Positions 24,598 through 32,833 of a stretch of DNA of 60,127 bases are shown here, one piece after another. The DNA comes from Phenylobacterium sp. RIFCSPHIGHO2_01_FULL_69_31 (lineage in GTDB: Bacteria; Pseudomonadota; Alphaproteobacteria; Caulobacterales; Caulobacteraceae): assembly GCF_001824475.1 (NCBI RefSeq), contig NZ_MHXN01000009.1, positions 195,267 through 255,393 of the forward strand. The letters run 5' to 3'. Position 1 is the stretch's first letter, and every line of letters starts with the position of its first letter. The notes below the pieces were generated by a model. It saw only the letters and a list, made by a program, of their open reading frames with translations. It did not search any database and had not been told where the DNA came from. Made by a program: the position numbers and the translations under genes.

Positions 24598-25194
24598 TCA
24601 GCCGATCACGCGGCGCACCGCCGTCTCGATCACCGCCTGGGCGCGCTCGGGAGTCAGGCCCTGGTCGCGGCGCAGGCGCGACCAAGCCTCGTAGCTGAGC
24701 AGCAGGTCCAGCGCCTCCAGCTTCATGGGGTCGCCCGCGACCTCGGGCGGCAGCTCGCGCTCCAGGATGGCGCGCAGTTCGCGGACGAGGCGGGCGTAGT
24801 CCGAACCGATGAACCTGGAGCGGTGGCGCACCGCCTCGGCGGCCCGGCGAAAGGGCGCGATGGTCTCGAACGCCCGCGCGCGGCGGGCGACGAGCTCGAC
24901 CGCCCGCTCGGGCCCCGGTCCGCTCTGGAACGGCTGCTCGATAATGGCCCGCAGCTCGGCCTCGATGACCAAGGACATCTCGCGGTAGAGGCTGTCCATG
25001 TCCTGGAAGTGACGGAAGACGGTGCGCAGGCCGACGTCCGCGCGGGCCGCCACCCGCTCGGCGCTGGGGGCGACCTCGTCGGCGCGGACCATCTCGATCA
25101 TCGCCGCGACGATGCGGGCCCGATTGTCCATGCCGCGCCGGCGGCGGCCGTCGGCGACCTCGGTCGGGGCTTTGGCCTTGGCAGCGGTGCTCAT
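24598..25194 (-). CDS. TetR family transcriptional regulator
   Basis: 198 residues. The N-terminal TetR helix-turn-helix spans residues about 25-70 (RARIVAAMIEMVRADEVAPS, then VAARADVGLRTVFRHFQDMD). The ligand domain is helical and unassigned. It is transcribed divergently from the dehalogenase gene over a 98-bp gap containing TAATG-T-CATTA, a near-perfect palindrome suitable as its operator. A related site lies before the sulfatase gene, so this is the probable repressor of both units. Confidence 0.92.
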   Translation of the reverse strand: MSTAAKAKAPTEVADGRRRRGMDNRARIVAAMIEMVRADEVAPSAERVAARADVGLRTVFRHFQDMDSLYREMSLVIEAELRAIIEQPFQSGPGPERAVELVARRARAFETIAPFRRAAEAVRHRSRFIGSDYARLVRELRAILERELPPEVAGDPMKLEALDLLLSYEAWSRLRRDQGLTPERAQAVIETAVRRVIG

Positions 25195-25238
25195 GCCCTC
25201 ATCTCGCCCGTGTCAGCCGGCCTGTCGAGAGGGCGGCA

Positions 25239-25273
25239 TTGACGGCGATATAATGGCACGCATAATGTCATTA
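25239..25273 (+). promoter_or_regulatory. Dehalogenase promoter and putative TetR operator
   Basis: TTGACG (25239-25244) and CATAAT (25261-25266) are 16 bp apart and make a promoter for the gene at 25293. The palindrome TAATG-T-CATTA (25263-25273) overlaps the -10. The 16-mer GGCACGCATAATGTCA (25255-25270) recurs exactly before the sulfatase gene. Confidence 0.65.
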
Positions 25274-25292
25274 ATCAAAGAGGGAGGACGGC

Positions 25293-26198
25293 ATGGACAT
25301 CCTGCGGACGCCGGACGCGCGGTTCGAGGGGCTGGCGGACTGGCCATACGCGCCGCGCTACGCCGAAGTCCGGGACGCGGACGGGACGGTCCTGCGGATC
25401 CACTATGTCGACGAGGGGCCGCGCGATGGGGCGGTGGTGCTGCTGATGCACGGCGAGCCGTCGTGGGCCTATCTCTACCGCCACATCATCGCCGGCCTGG
25501 TCGCCCGCGGGCGCCGGGTGATCGCGCCGGACCTGGTGGGCTTCGGCCGTTCGGACAAGCCAGCGAAACGGACCGACTATACGTACAAGCGGCACGTGGC
25601 CTGGATGAGCGCCTGGCTCACGGGGCTGGATCTCAAGGGGATCACGCTCTTCTGCCAGGACTGGGGTGGGCTGATCGGCCTGCGCCTGGTGGCGGCCTTT
25701 CCCGAGCGGTTCGCGGGCGTGGTGGTCGCCAACACCGGCCTGCCCACGGGCGGCGGCATGACCGAGGGTTTCAAGGCCTGGCTCGAGTTCAGCCAGAACG
25801 TGCCGCAGATGCCGATCGGCATGCTGCTGAACGGCGGCAGCGGCCGGAACCTTTCGGAGGCCGAGATCGCGGCCTACGACGCCCCGTTCCCCGACGAGAC
25901 CTACAAGGAAGGCGCGCGGCAGTTCCCGACCCTGGTGCCCGTCACCGCCGAGCACCCCTCGGTGGCCGAGAACCTGGCGGCGTGGAAGGTGCTGGAGGCG
26001 TTCGACAAGCCCTTCCTGACCGCATTCAGCGACGGCGATGCGATCACCCGCGGCGGCGAGGCTGTCTTCCAGTCGCGGGTGCCCGGGGCGAAGGGCCAGC
26101 CGCACGTCACCTTGAGCGGCGGCCATTTCCTGCAGGAGGACAGTCCGCGAGAGATCGTCGAGGCGATCGACGGGCTGATCGAAAGGGCGCGGTCGTGA
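25293..26198 (+). CDS. Haloalkane dehalogenase-like alpha/beta hydrolase
   Basis: 301 residues of the HLD-I type. It should hydrolyse carbon-halogen bonds through an aspartyl ester. Nucleophile Asp123 is followed by the halide-stabilising Trp124 in [10 protein letters not shown]. The oxyanion block is [15 protein letters not shown]. Asp249 in [11 protein letters not shown] and His278 in [11 protein letters not shown] complete the triad. The cap domain lies between about residues 150 and 215. GGGAGGAC precedes the ATG. The stop overlaps the next GTG. Relatives can act on other ester or epoxide substrates, so substrate is uncertain. Confidence 0.88.
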   Translation: MDILRTPDARFEGLADWPYAPRYAEVRDADGTVLRIHYVDEGPRDGAVVLLMHGEPSWAYLYRHIIAGLVARGRRVIAPDLVGFGRSDKPAKRTDYTYKRHVAWMSAWLTGLDLKGITLFCQDWGGLIGLRLVAAFPERFAGVVVANTGLPTGGGMTEGFKAWLEFSQNVPQMPIGMLLNGGSGRNLSEAEIAAYDAPFPDETYKEGARQFPTLVPVTAEHPSVAENLAAWKVLEAFDKPFLTAFSDGDAITRGGEAVFQSRVPGAKGQPHVTLSGGHFLQEDSPREIVEAIDGLIERARS

Positions 26199-26611
26199 AG
26201 GTCGAGAACGCGGTCTTCCCGCAGCCCGAGCAGGCGATGGCGTTCTTTGGCGGCGCCGAGGACGGCCCGTTCGTGATGGTCAACCTGCTGAAGTTCAAGC
26301 CGAAGGCCGAGTACGCCGACGGTTCGGACGCGCACCTGACCGGCGCGGAGGCCTACGCCCGCTACGGTGAGGAGGTGCGCAAGCTGGTGGAGGGTCTGGG
26401 CGGGAAGATCCGCTATTCGGGCCACGTCACCGGCCTGCTGCTGGGCGAGGTCGAGGAGCTGTGGGACATGGTGGCCCTGGCGGAATACCCCTCGCTGGAG
26501 GCGTTCCGAAACATGGCCATGTCGCCGCAGATGGCCGCCATCGAGCACCACCGGAAGGCCGGTCTGGCGGGCCAGCTGAACATTCGGACCAAGCCGGGCC
26601 TGGGCTTTTAA
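26195..26611 (+). CDS. DUF1330-like ferredoxin-fold protein
   Basis: 138 residues. [15 protein letters not shown] near residue 28 and the C-terminal half ([20 protein letters not shown]) match the DUF1330/dimeric alpha-beta barrel group found in degradation operons. GTG 26195 overlaps the dehalogenase stop (GTGA), so the two are translated together. A catalytic or accessory role in the same catabolic step is inferred from this coupling. Confidence 0.8.
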   Translation: MKVENAVFPQPEQAMAFFGGAEDGPFVMVNLLKFKPKAEYADGSDAHLTGAEAYARYGEEVRKLVEGLGGKIRYSGHVTGLLLGEVEELWDMVALAEYPSLEAFRNMAMSPQMAAIEHHRKAGLAGQLNIRTKPGLGF

Positions 26612-26722
26612 CGGCCTGCGAACTGCAAGCTTGGCCGTGTCGTCCGAAACCGGCATTCCTGCGTAGAATGTCAGCGGCCCCGCGCGGGCGCTCATTGGTC
26701 CAAGCAGCACAGGAATTTCCGG

Positions 26723-27232
26723 ATGCGTCTCCTGCATCTCGCTCTCGCCTTCGCCCTGGTCGCGGCGCCCGCCGCGCAGGCGCAGGACACGCCACAGAAG
26801 ATGCTGGACCTGGCCCGGCAGCTGCGCGCGCAGGCGGCGCAGATGGAGGACAGCCTGCCGCCCGAGGACGTCGCCGACCTGCTGCGGCAGGCCGAGGAGA
26901 TCGAGCAGGGCGTGCGCGACGGCGGCTATTCGGCGCCGGTGGCGGTCGAGCCGCCCAGCCTCGCCAAGCGGATCGCGGACGCGCATGGCGGGCGTCTCGA
27001 CTGGCTGGCGCATGAGGTGGCCTGCGTCGGCTACGCCTGGGAGAACTATCGCACCTTCGTGTCCAACTACGGGGATCCCGAGCGCGACCGGCTGTGCCGC
27101 GTCGCGTACGGCCATTACGCGAACTACTTTCTGACCGCTCGCGACGGCGCGGGCTCGGCCAAGACCGACCCGCTGCTGGCGGCCTACGATCAGGCCGCTC
27201 AGGCCGCCGTCGACTACTACGCGAAGCGATAG
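26723..27232 (+). CDS. Secreted protein of unknown function
   Basis: 169 residues with a signal peptide (LLHLALAFALVAAPAAQAQ, cleavage after QAQ near residue 21), then an acidic coiled region (MLDLARQLRAQAAQMEDSLP) and a C-terminal helical domain with two cysteines (EVACVGYAWENY and DRLCRVAYGHY). No family recognised. It follows the DUF1330 gene by 111 bp and converges with the sulfatase, so it may or may not belong to the same operon. Confidence 0.7.
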   Translation: MRLLHLALAFALVAAPAAQAQDTPQKMLDLARQLRAQAAQMEDSLPPEDVADLLRQAEEIEQGVRDGGYSAPVAVEPPSLAKRIADAHGGRLDWLAHEVACVGYAWENYRTFVSNYGDPERDRLCRVAYGHYANYFLTARDGAGSAKTDPLLAAYDQAAQAAVDYYAKR

Positions 27233-27236
27233 CGGT

Positions 27237-28916
27237 TCAGTTATCCCAGAGGACGTATTCCTCGCCGGGCTTCTGCGGCTGTCCGCTGGGGCGATCGACG
27301 AAGACGGGGCCCTGCAGCAGCGACGGCCATAGCGGCTTCACGCTTTCGGCGTCCTGGGCGCGGATCAGGGCCAGCAGGCGCTGGACCTGGGCCGGCTCCT
27401 TCCTCGACAGGTCGTGCTGCTCGGTGGGATCGGCGGCGAGGTTGAACAGCCACACCTTGTTCTGCGCCTCGCTGGACTGGAGCTTCCAGTCCCCGTCGCG
27501 GACGACCTTGTACTGGCCCGACCTCCAGAACATCACCTGGTGCGGCCGGTCCGACGTCTTGCCCTGGACGTAGGGCAAGAGGTCGACGCCGTCGATCTTG
27601 CGGTCGGTCGGGACGGCGGCGCCGGCCACCGCGGCGGCGGTGGCGAAGATGTCCACGTGCCCGACGGGATAGGGATAGCGCGAGCCGGCCGGGATCGCGG
27701 CGGGCCATCGCATGAAGAACGGGGCGTGGATGCCGCCCTCGAAGAAGGTGGACTTGAAACCGCGGAACGGCCGGTTGACCTCCTGCAGGCCGACATAGCC
27801 GGCGCCGCCGTTGTCGCTGGAGAAGATCACCAGCGTGTTGTCGTCCAGCCCCTCGTCCTTGAGCGCCTGGAGGATGCGGCCGACGTTCCAGTCCAGGTTC
27901 CGGGCCATGGCGCCATAGACCCGCAGGCGATGGTCCTTGATCTGGGGCAGGGCGTCGTAGTCGGCCTTCTTCGCCTGCAGCGGCGTATGGATGGCGTTCG
28001 GCGCAAAGTAGAGGAAGAAGGGCCGGTTCCGATTGGCCTTGATCGCGCGGACCGCCTCGTCGGCCAGGTAGTCGGTCATGTAGCCCTTGGGCTGGAACAT
28101 CGGCGAGCCGTTGTGCTGCACGGCGTAGGGCAGGTTCGGCCACAGGAAACGGTCGATGGGATCCCAGGGTTGCTTGGCGTTGGCCACGCCCTTGTCCTTC
28201 TCGGGCAGGTACATGGCGCCGCCCGCGATGAAGCCTAGGCTCTCGTCGAACCCCTGGTCCTCGGGCCGCGAGCCCTTCTTGCCGCCAAGGTGCCATTTGC
28301 CGAGGTGAATGGTGCGGTAGCCGCGGGTCTTCAGCACCTCGGCGATGGTGATCTCGCCGGCGGGCATGCTCAGGGTGTTCACCGCATCGGGCGTCCGCGC
28401 CGTGCTGCCCGGAGGCATGTCCTTGAGCCGGTTCGCGAAGAACTTCGGCTTCACCAGGGCGCCGGGTTCGGCCTCGGTGCCGACCATCCGCTCGAAGGCG
28501 ACGGGCGCGGGCGTGAATTCGAAGCCGAAGCGCGTGGGATAGCGACCGGTCATGATCGCCGCGCGCGACGGGGCGCAGGTGGCGTTCCCGGCGTACCCCG
28601 CGGCGAAGGCCACGCCTTCGCGGCCGATGGCGTCGATGTTGGGCGTCGGGACCGCGCCATTCGCCACGCCGCCGCCATTGAAGCTGATGTCGTTGTAGCC
28701 GAGGTCGTCCGCCAGGATGAAGACGACGTTCGGCGGCCGCTCGCCTTCGGGCGCGGTGGCCGGGCCCTGGGCCCAGGTGACCGGCCGGTTCGGCTCCACC
28801 GGCGGCAGGCGCGAGCGGGCGATCATGGCGAAGATCGTCATGCGGTTCAGATAGGCCGCGCCCAATCCCACGAGCACGACCAGCACAAGGGCCGCCAGCC
28901 ACTTCCAGAGCCGCAT
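27237..28916 (-). CDS. Membrane-anchored arylsulfatase-type sulfatase
   Basis: 559 residues. One N-terminal transmembrane helix (residues about 4-24) anchors a periplasmic sulfatase domain. Metal ligands are in NVVFILADDLGYND, and Cys114 in the CAPSR motif would be converted to formylglycine by a maturase not present here. TIHLGKWHLGG and FFLYFAPNAIHTPLQ hold further active-site residues, and SSDNGGAG the distal metal pair. ATG 28916 follows AGGACGGC; an earlier ATG (28949) lacks a site. The promoter shares a 16-mer with the dehalogenase promoter. Substrate not determinable. Confidence 0.92.
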   Translation of the reverse strand: MRLWKWLAALVLVVLVGLGAAYLNRMTIFAMIARSRLPPVEPNRPVTWAQGPATAPEGERPPNVVFILADDLGYNDISFNGGGVANGAVPTPNIDAIGREGVAFAAGYAGNATCAPSRAAIMTGRYPTRFGFEFTPAPVAFERMVGTEAEPGALVKPKFFANRLKDMPPGSTARTPDAVNTLSMPAGEITIAEVLKTRGYRTIHLGKWHLGGKKGSRPEDQGFDESLGFIAGGAMYLPEKDKGVANAKQPWDPIDRFLWPNLPYAVQHNGSPMFQPKGYMTDYLADEAVRAIKANRNRPFFLYFAPNAIHTPLQAKKADYDALPQIKDHRLRVYGAMARNLDWNVGRILQALKDEGLDDNTLVIFSSDNGGAGYVGLQEVNRPFRGFKSTFFEGGIHAPFFMRWPAAIPAGSRYPYPVGHVDIFATAAAVAGAAVPTDRKIDGVDLLPYVQGKTSDRPHQVMFWRSGQYKVVRDGDWKLQSSEAQNKVWLFNLAADPTEQHDLSRKEPAQVQRLLALIRAQDAESVKPLWPSLLQGPVFVDRPSGQPQKPGEEYVLWDN

Positions 28917-28950
28917 GCCGTCCTCCCCGTCTTTCGTTGGACATAGCATA

Positions 28951-28969
28951 TAGTGACATTATGCGTGCC
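28951..28969 (-). promoter_or_regulatory. Sulfatase promoter copy of the putative TetR operator
   Basis: On the minus strand GGCACGCATAATGTCA is followed by CTA, giving the same 16-mer and a one-mismatch version of the palindrome (TAATG-T-CACTA) as at 25255-25273, in the same orientation to its gene, 35-53 bp upstream of ATG 28916. Confidence 0.65.
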
Positions 28970-29044
28970 GCTAGATCGTTCGAACCTTAACCGTTCGGAC
29001 GCGTTCGGGAGCGAGGGGCAGGACGTCGACGACCTGGAGCCTTC

Positions 29045-29767
29045 GTGACGAACCCGTTTTTCCGCAAGCTTCTGCGTCGCGACCGCAGCCTCACGGAGGC
29101 CGAGGCGCGGGCGCTGGACGAGGCCGTCTCGCACCGGATCGAGGTGGACGCCGACGTGGAACTGGTCCGCCAGGACGAGATCAGCCACCAGTCCCTGCTC
29201 CTCGAACAGGGCTGGGCCTGCCGGTACGGCGCGTTGCCGGACGGCCGACGGCAGATCCTGGCGCTGCACGTCAGCGGGGACTTCGTGGACCTGCAGAGCT
29301 TCCCGCTGAAGCGCATGGACCACACCGTGGCGACGCTTAGCCGCTGCCGCATCGCCGTCTATCCGCACGAGAATCTGCGCCGGTTGAGCGAGACGATGCC
29401 GCACCTGACGCGGCTGCTGTGGATGGCCACGCTGATCGACGCGGCCATCCTTCGGCAATGGTTGCTGGGGGCCGGCCAGCGATCTGCCCTGGAACGGGCG
29501 GCTCACCTCATCTGCGAGCTGTTCACCCGGCTGGACGTGGTGGGCGCGGCCCCCGACGGCGTGTTCAACCTGCCCCTGACCCAGGCCGAGCTGGGCGATG
29601 CGCTGGGGGTTTCGCAGGTCCATGCCAACCGCGTCGTCGGCGAGCTGCGAAGCCGCGGCCTCGTCACCTGGCGAGACGAGACGGTGCGGATCCTGGACTG
29701 GCCGGGGCTGCAGGCGCTGGCCGAGTTCGATCCCACCTACCTGATGCTGGAGTCGATGGATCGCTGA
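29045..29767 (+). CDS. Crp/Fnr family transcriptional regulator (first of tandem pair)
   Basis: 240 residues. The N-terminal cyclic-nucleotide-like barrel has DVELVRQDEISHQSLLLEQG and GRRQILALHVSGDFVDLQSF. The C-terminal winged helix has LPLTQAELGDALGVSQVHAN and RVVGELRSRGLV, a good Crp recognition helix. The N-terminal cysteines of a FNR iron-sulfur cluster are absent, so it is not an oxygen sensor of that type. Starts with GTG. It diverges from the sulfatase, and a paralog follows after 77 bp. Confidence 0.9.
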   Translation: MTNPFFRKLLRRDRSLTEAEARALDEAVSHRIEVDADVELVRQDEISHQSLLLEQGWACRYGALPDGRRQILALHVSGDFVDLQSFPLKRMDHTVATLSRCRIAVYPHENLRRLSETMPHLTRLLWMATLIDAAILRQWLLGAGQRSALERAAHLICELFTRLDVVGAAPDGVFNLPLTQAELGDALGVSQVHANRVVGELRSRGLVTWRDETVRILDWPGLQALAEFDPTYLMLESMDR

Positions 29768-29795
29768 GGGCTGCACGCTGCAATTGTGAGCGACC

Positions 29796-29808
29796 TTAAC
29801 CCAGTTAA
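29796..29808. promoter_or_regulatory. Palindrome between the two Crp/Fnr genes
   Basis: TTAAC-CCA-GTTAA, a perfect 5-bp inverted repeat with 3-bp centre, 37 bp before ATG 29845. It sits where an autoregulatory site or promoter element would be expected. Binding is only inferred. Confidence 0.4.
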
Positions 29809-29844
29809 TTCGCAGACCCCGCGGCGCATGGTCTGCAAACCGGA

Positions 29845-30600
29845 ATGGCGGGGAGACTGATCGCAAACCTGGAAGGTCATGGGCCGCTGGCGCAGGAGGA
29901 ACGCGCCGCGGTGGAGGCCCTGGTGGGCCCGATGAAGACCCTGCCCTCCGATACGGAGCTGGTGACGGACGGCGAGGCCGCACCCGACTGCCACGTGCTG
30001 ATGGAGGGCCAGGCGTTCCGGCACAAGACGCTGCCCGATGGGCGGCGCCAGATCGTCTTCTTCCATGTCCCCGGCGACATCCTGGACCTGCAGCTCGCGG
30101 GGATGCCGGTGGACTACAGCGTCTCGACCCTGGCGATGTGCCGCGTGGCGCCGATCGCGCGCGGACGGCTGGCGGACCTGATCGCGCTGCGTCCCCGGCT
30201 GGGGCAGGCCTTCTGGCGTCTCAGCCTCCTCGAAGCGGCGATCCAGCGCGAGTGGATGTTCGGCATGGGACGGCGGACGGCCTACGCCCGCGTCGCCCAC
30301 CTGTTGTGCGAGGTCTATGCGCGGATGCAGCGGGCGGACCTGGTGCAGAACAACCGTTGCCGGTTCCCGATCACGCAGAACCACCTGGCCGATGCGGCGG
30401 GGCTGTCGGGCGTGCATACCAACCGGGTGCTGCAGGCGCTCCGGGCCAACGGCCTCATCGAGCTGCGCTCGCGCGAGCTGATCGTGCGGGATTGGGCAGG
30501 CCTTGTGGCGGCGGGCGAGTTCGACGCAGCCTACCTGCAGGGCGCAGCGGAGCGGGTGGCCATGGCGCGGCCCGGCGGCGGCTTGGCCGCTCGTGGTTAG
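29845..30600 (+). CDS. Crp/Fnr family transcriptional regulator (second of tandem pair)
   Basis: 251 residues with the same layout as the preceding regulator: DTELVTDGEAAPDCHVLMEG, GRRQIVFFHVPGDILDLQL in the barrel, and FPITQNHLADAAGLSGVHTN with RVLQALRANGLIEL in the winged helix. Shared blocks (DGRRQI, GDxxDLQ, HTNRV) show the two are paralogs. No FNR-type Cys cluster is present. The stop overlaps that of the histidine kinase gene on the other strand. Targets unknown. Confidence 0.9.
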   Translation: MAGRLIANLEGHGPLAQEERAAVEALVGPMKTLPSDTELVTDGEAAPDCHVLMEGQAFRHKTLPDGRRQIVFFHVPGDILDLQLAGMPVDYSVSTLAMCRVAPIARGRLADLIALRPRLGQAFWRLSLLEAAIQREWMFGMGRRTAYARVAHLLCEVYARMQRADLVQNNRCRFPITQNHLADAAGLSGVHTNRVLQALRANGLIELRSRELIVRDWAGLVAAGEFDAAYLQGAAERVAMARPGGGLAARG

Positions 30601-32024
30601 GCCAAGGGCAAGGTGACCCGCGCGCGCAGCCCTTCCGGCCTCGCCACCAGCTCGACGTCGCCGCCGTGGGCGCGGGCCGTCGAGCGGGCGATGGGCAGGC
30701 CGAGGCCGATGCCGCCGGCGTCCAGGTTGCGCGAGACATCGGCGCGGTAGAACGGCTGGAACACGCGCTCGAGGTCGTCGTGGGAAAGTCCTTCGCCGGC
30801 GTCGTCGATCTCCACGACCGCATGGTCGTCTTCGCGGCCGACGCGGATCCGCGCCTGGCCGCCGTACTTCACCGCATTGTCTACGAGGTTCACGAACAGG
30901 CGCTGGAGGGCGACGGCGTCGCCGTCCACAGTCACCGTCGCCGACCCGGAGATCTCCACGTCGCCGCCGACCATGGCCGCGTCGTCGGCGACGCACTCGA
31001 CGAGCGACAGCAGGTCCAGTCGTTCGCGATGGCGTGGGGTGCTCTCGTTGCGGATGAAGGTGAGCACGCCCTGGATCATTTGCTCCATCTGGGCGACGTC
31101 GGAGAGGACCGTCTGTTTGAGCGCGGGCGGGGCGCGTTCCAACTTGAACCGGATACGGGCCAGCGGGGTGCGCAGGTCGTGACTGATGGCGCCGACCATG
31201 GCAGTGCGGTCATCGACGTAGCGCTTGAGCCGGCCCTGCATGGCGTTGAAGGCCTCGGCTGCGGCGCCGATCTCGGCTGGGCCGGAAAGCGCCATTTGAG
31301 GCGCGTGGGGATCGCGGCCCAGGCGCTCGGCGGCCTCCGAAAAGCGCTTCAAGGGCGCGGTGATGCGGCGCGCGAAGAGGAAGCCCGCCGGGGCCACGAC
31401 GGCAAATCCCGTGGCCAGCAGCAGGAAGATGCGCTTCTGCCAGTCGGTGGGGAAGGGCTCGGGACTGGACCGCACCACCACCCAGCGGCCGTCCGCGCGC
31501 CGCACGGCGGCGGTGAAGTCGCCCAGCACCATCTCGCGCGGGCCGCGGAAGCGGAACTGCGGCGGCGGGCCCGGCGGCCCATCGAGGCCCGCGCCCTGTG
31601 GCGGCGGGCCGGGCGGCGCGCCGTCCGGCGTGCGGCGGTCCTCGAACACCATCCGCCGCATCCGGGGGTGAAGCAGCCGCTCGAACAGCGCGAGCGGTCG
31701 CGGAACGAACCGCACATCTTGGACCGGCCGGCCGAGGGCGGCGGCGAGGGCGGCTTCGCCATGTACGGCGGCGTGGCGGCGGGCCGCGGGCGGCGGGGGC
31801 GGCGCATCGGCCACGTTCCGCAGCATGGGCCGCCCGAAGCGGGCCGTCAGCGGGCCGCCCTGCAGCGCGCCAGCGATCTCGGTCAGGCGGTAGAGCGGCG
31901 GCTGCGGCGGCGGCAGCAGGGCTATGGCGAAAAACACCAGCAGATGCGTCGCGAACAGGCAGGCGACGATCAGGGCGACGAGCTGCAGTCCGATCGAGGC
32001 GCGCGGCGGCGCCGGAAGCTTCAT
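30597..32024 (-). CDS. EnvZ/CpxA-type sensor histidine kinase
   Basis: 475 residues. Transmembrane helices at about 12-35 and 190-215 enclose a proline-rich periplasmic domain (DAPPPPPAARRHAAVHGEAA, and PPGPPPQGAGLDGPPGPPP). HAMP follows (RRITAPLKRFSEAAERLGRD), then H-box AISHDLRTPLARIR, N-box VNLVDNAVKYGG, G1 EIDDAGEG and G2 GIGLGLPIARSTARAHGG. It starts inside the stop codon of the response regulator (ATGA), so both are translated together. The Spy-like gene upstream suggests an envelope stress or metal signal. Confidence 0.93.
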   Translation of the reverse strand: MKLPAPPRASIGLQLVALIVACLFATHLLVFFAIALLPPPQPPLYRLTEIAGALQGGPLTARFGRPMLRNVADAPPPPPAARRHAAVHGEAALAAALGRPVQDVRFVPRPLALFERLLHPRMRRMVFEDRRTPDGAPPGPPPQGAGLDGPPGPPPQFRFRGPREMVLGDFTAAVRRADGRWVVVRSSPEPFPTDWQKRIFLLLATGFAVVAPAGFLFARRITAPLKRFSEAAERLGRDPHAPQMALSGPAEIGAAAEAFNAMQGRLKRYVDDRTAMVGAISHDLRTPLARIRFKLERAPPALKQTVLSDVAQMEQMIQGVLTFIRNESTPRHRERLDLLSLVECVADDAAMVGGDVEISGSATVTVDGDAVALQRLFVNLVDNAVKYGGQARIRVGREDDHAVVEIDDAGEGLSHDDLERVFQPFYRADVSRNLDAGGIGLGLPIARSTARAHGGDVELVARPEGLRARVTLPLA

Positions 32025-32752
32025 GGCCGGGTGACCGCCACGTCGAACATGTAGCCGGCGCCGCGCACGGTCTTGATGATCTCGGTCTCGCTGCAGGCGT
32101 GCAGCTTGCGCCGCAGGCGGCTGATCTGGACGTCGACCGCGCGATCGAACACGTCGGCGTCGTTGCCGCGGGCGATGTCGAGGAGCTGGTCGCGCGACAG
32201 GATCCGCTGGGGGTGATCCAGGAAGGCCGACAGCAGCGAGAACTCGCCCGAGGTGAGCAGGATCGTGGCGCCGTTGGGCGCCCGAAGCTGGCGGCGCAGG
32301 GCGTCCACCACGAAGCCTTGGAACTGATAGGCCTTGCCCTTGCGGGGCGCGCCGCCGCGCACCTCCTCCAGACGCCGGAACACGGCGCGGACGCGGGCCA
32401 GCAGTTCCCGGGGGCTGACGGGCTTGGGCAGATAGTCGTCGGCGCCCAGCTCCAGACCGAGAACCCGGTCGATCTCTTCGCCCATGGCGCTGACCATGAT
32501 GATCGCCGGGCCGCCCTCGGCCGACAGGCGCCGGCAGATCGACAGGCCGTCCTCGCCGGGGAGCATCAGGTCGAGGACCACGAGGTCCACCGGGGCCTGG
32601 GCCAGGGCGCGGTCCATCGCCCGGGCGTCCGCCGCGGCATGCACATGGAATCCGTGATCGGCGAGATAGGCGCTCACCTGCTCGCGCAGCTGGGTGTCGT
32701 CCTCGACAACCAGGATGTGGCGGGCCGGCAGGACCGAAGGTTGGGCCATCAT
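32021..32752 (-). CDS. OmpR family response regulator
   Basis: 243 residues. The receiver domain has acidic pocket VVEDDTQ, phosphoacceptor Asp in LVVLDLMLPGEDG and Lys in PKPVSPRELLARVRA. The C-terminal winged helix has LTSGEFSLLSAFLDHPQRIL and VDVQISRLRRKLHACSE with the DNA-contacting helix. The start is taken as the first of two adjacent ATGs at 32752, since AGAGGA lies 6 nt upstream; an ATG at 32788 would add 12 residues. Partner of the kinase immediately downstream. Confidence 0.93.
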   Translation of the reverse strand: MMAQPSVLPARHILVVEDDTQLREQVSAYLADHGFHVHAAADARAMDRALAQAPVDLVVLDLMLPGEDGLSICRRLSAEGGPAIIMVSAMGEEIDRVLGLELGADDYLPKPVSPRELLARVRAVFRRLEEVRGGAPRKGKAYQFQGFVVDALRRQLRAPNGATILLTSGEFSLLSAFLDHPQRILSRDQLLDIARGNDADVFDRAVDVQISRLRRKLHACSETEIIKTVRGAGYMFDVAVTRP

Positions 32753-32794
32753 GAAGGGTCCTCTCGCCGCGAACTGTGGCGCCGTCATAGCGAC

Positions 32795-32810
32795 TTCGCC
32801 ACAATTCGCC
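32795..32810. promoter_or_regulatory. Direct repeat upstream of the two-component operon
   Basis: TTCGCC-ACAA-TTCGCC: two 6-bp half-sites spaced by 10 bp, one helical turn, as OmpR-type regulators prefer. It lies 43-58 bp upstream of ATG 32752 and 24 bp past the Spy-like gene's stop. Autoregulation is inferred. Confidence 0.45.
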
Positions 32811-32833
32811 GCAAGGGCTGATCGGGGCGGCGC

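Noticed and set aside
30597..32804. 735-codon frame covering kinase and regulator
   Set aside because: The upstream part is the out-of-frame shadow of the response regulator. The kinase begins at ATG 32024, overlapping the regulator stop.
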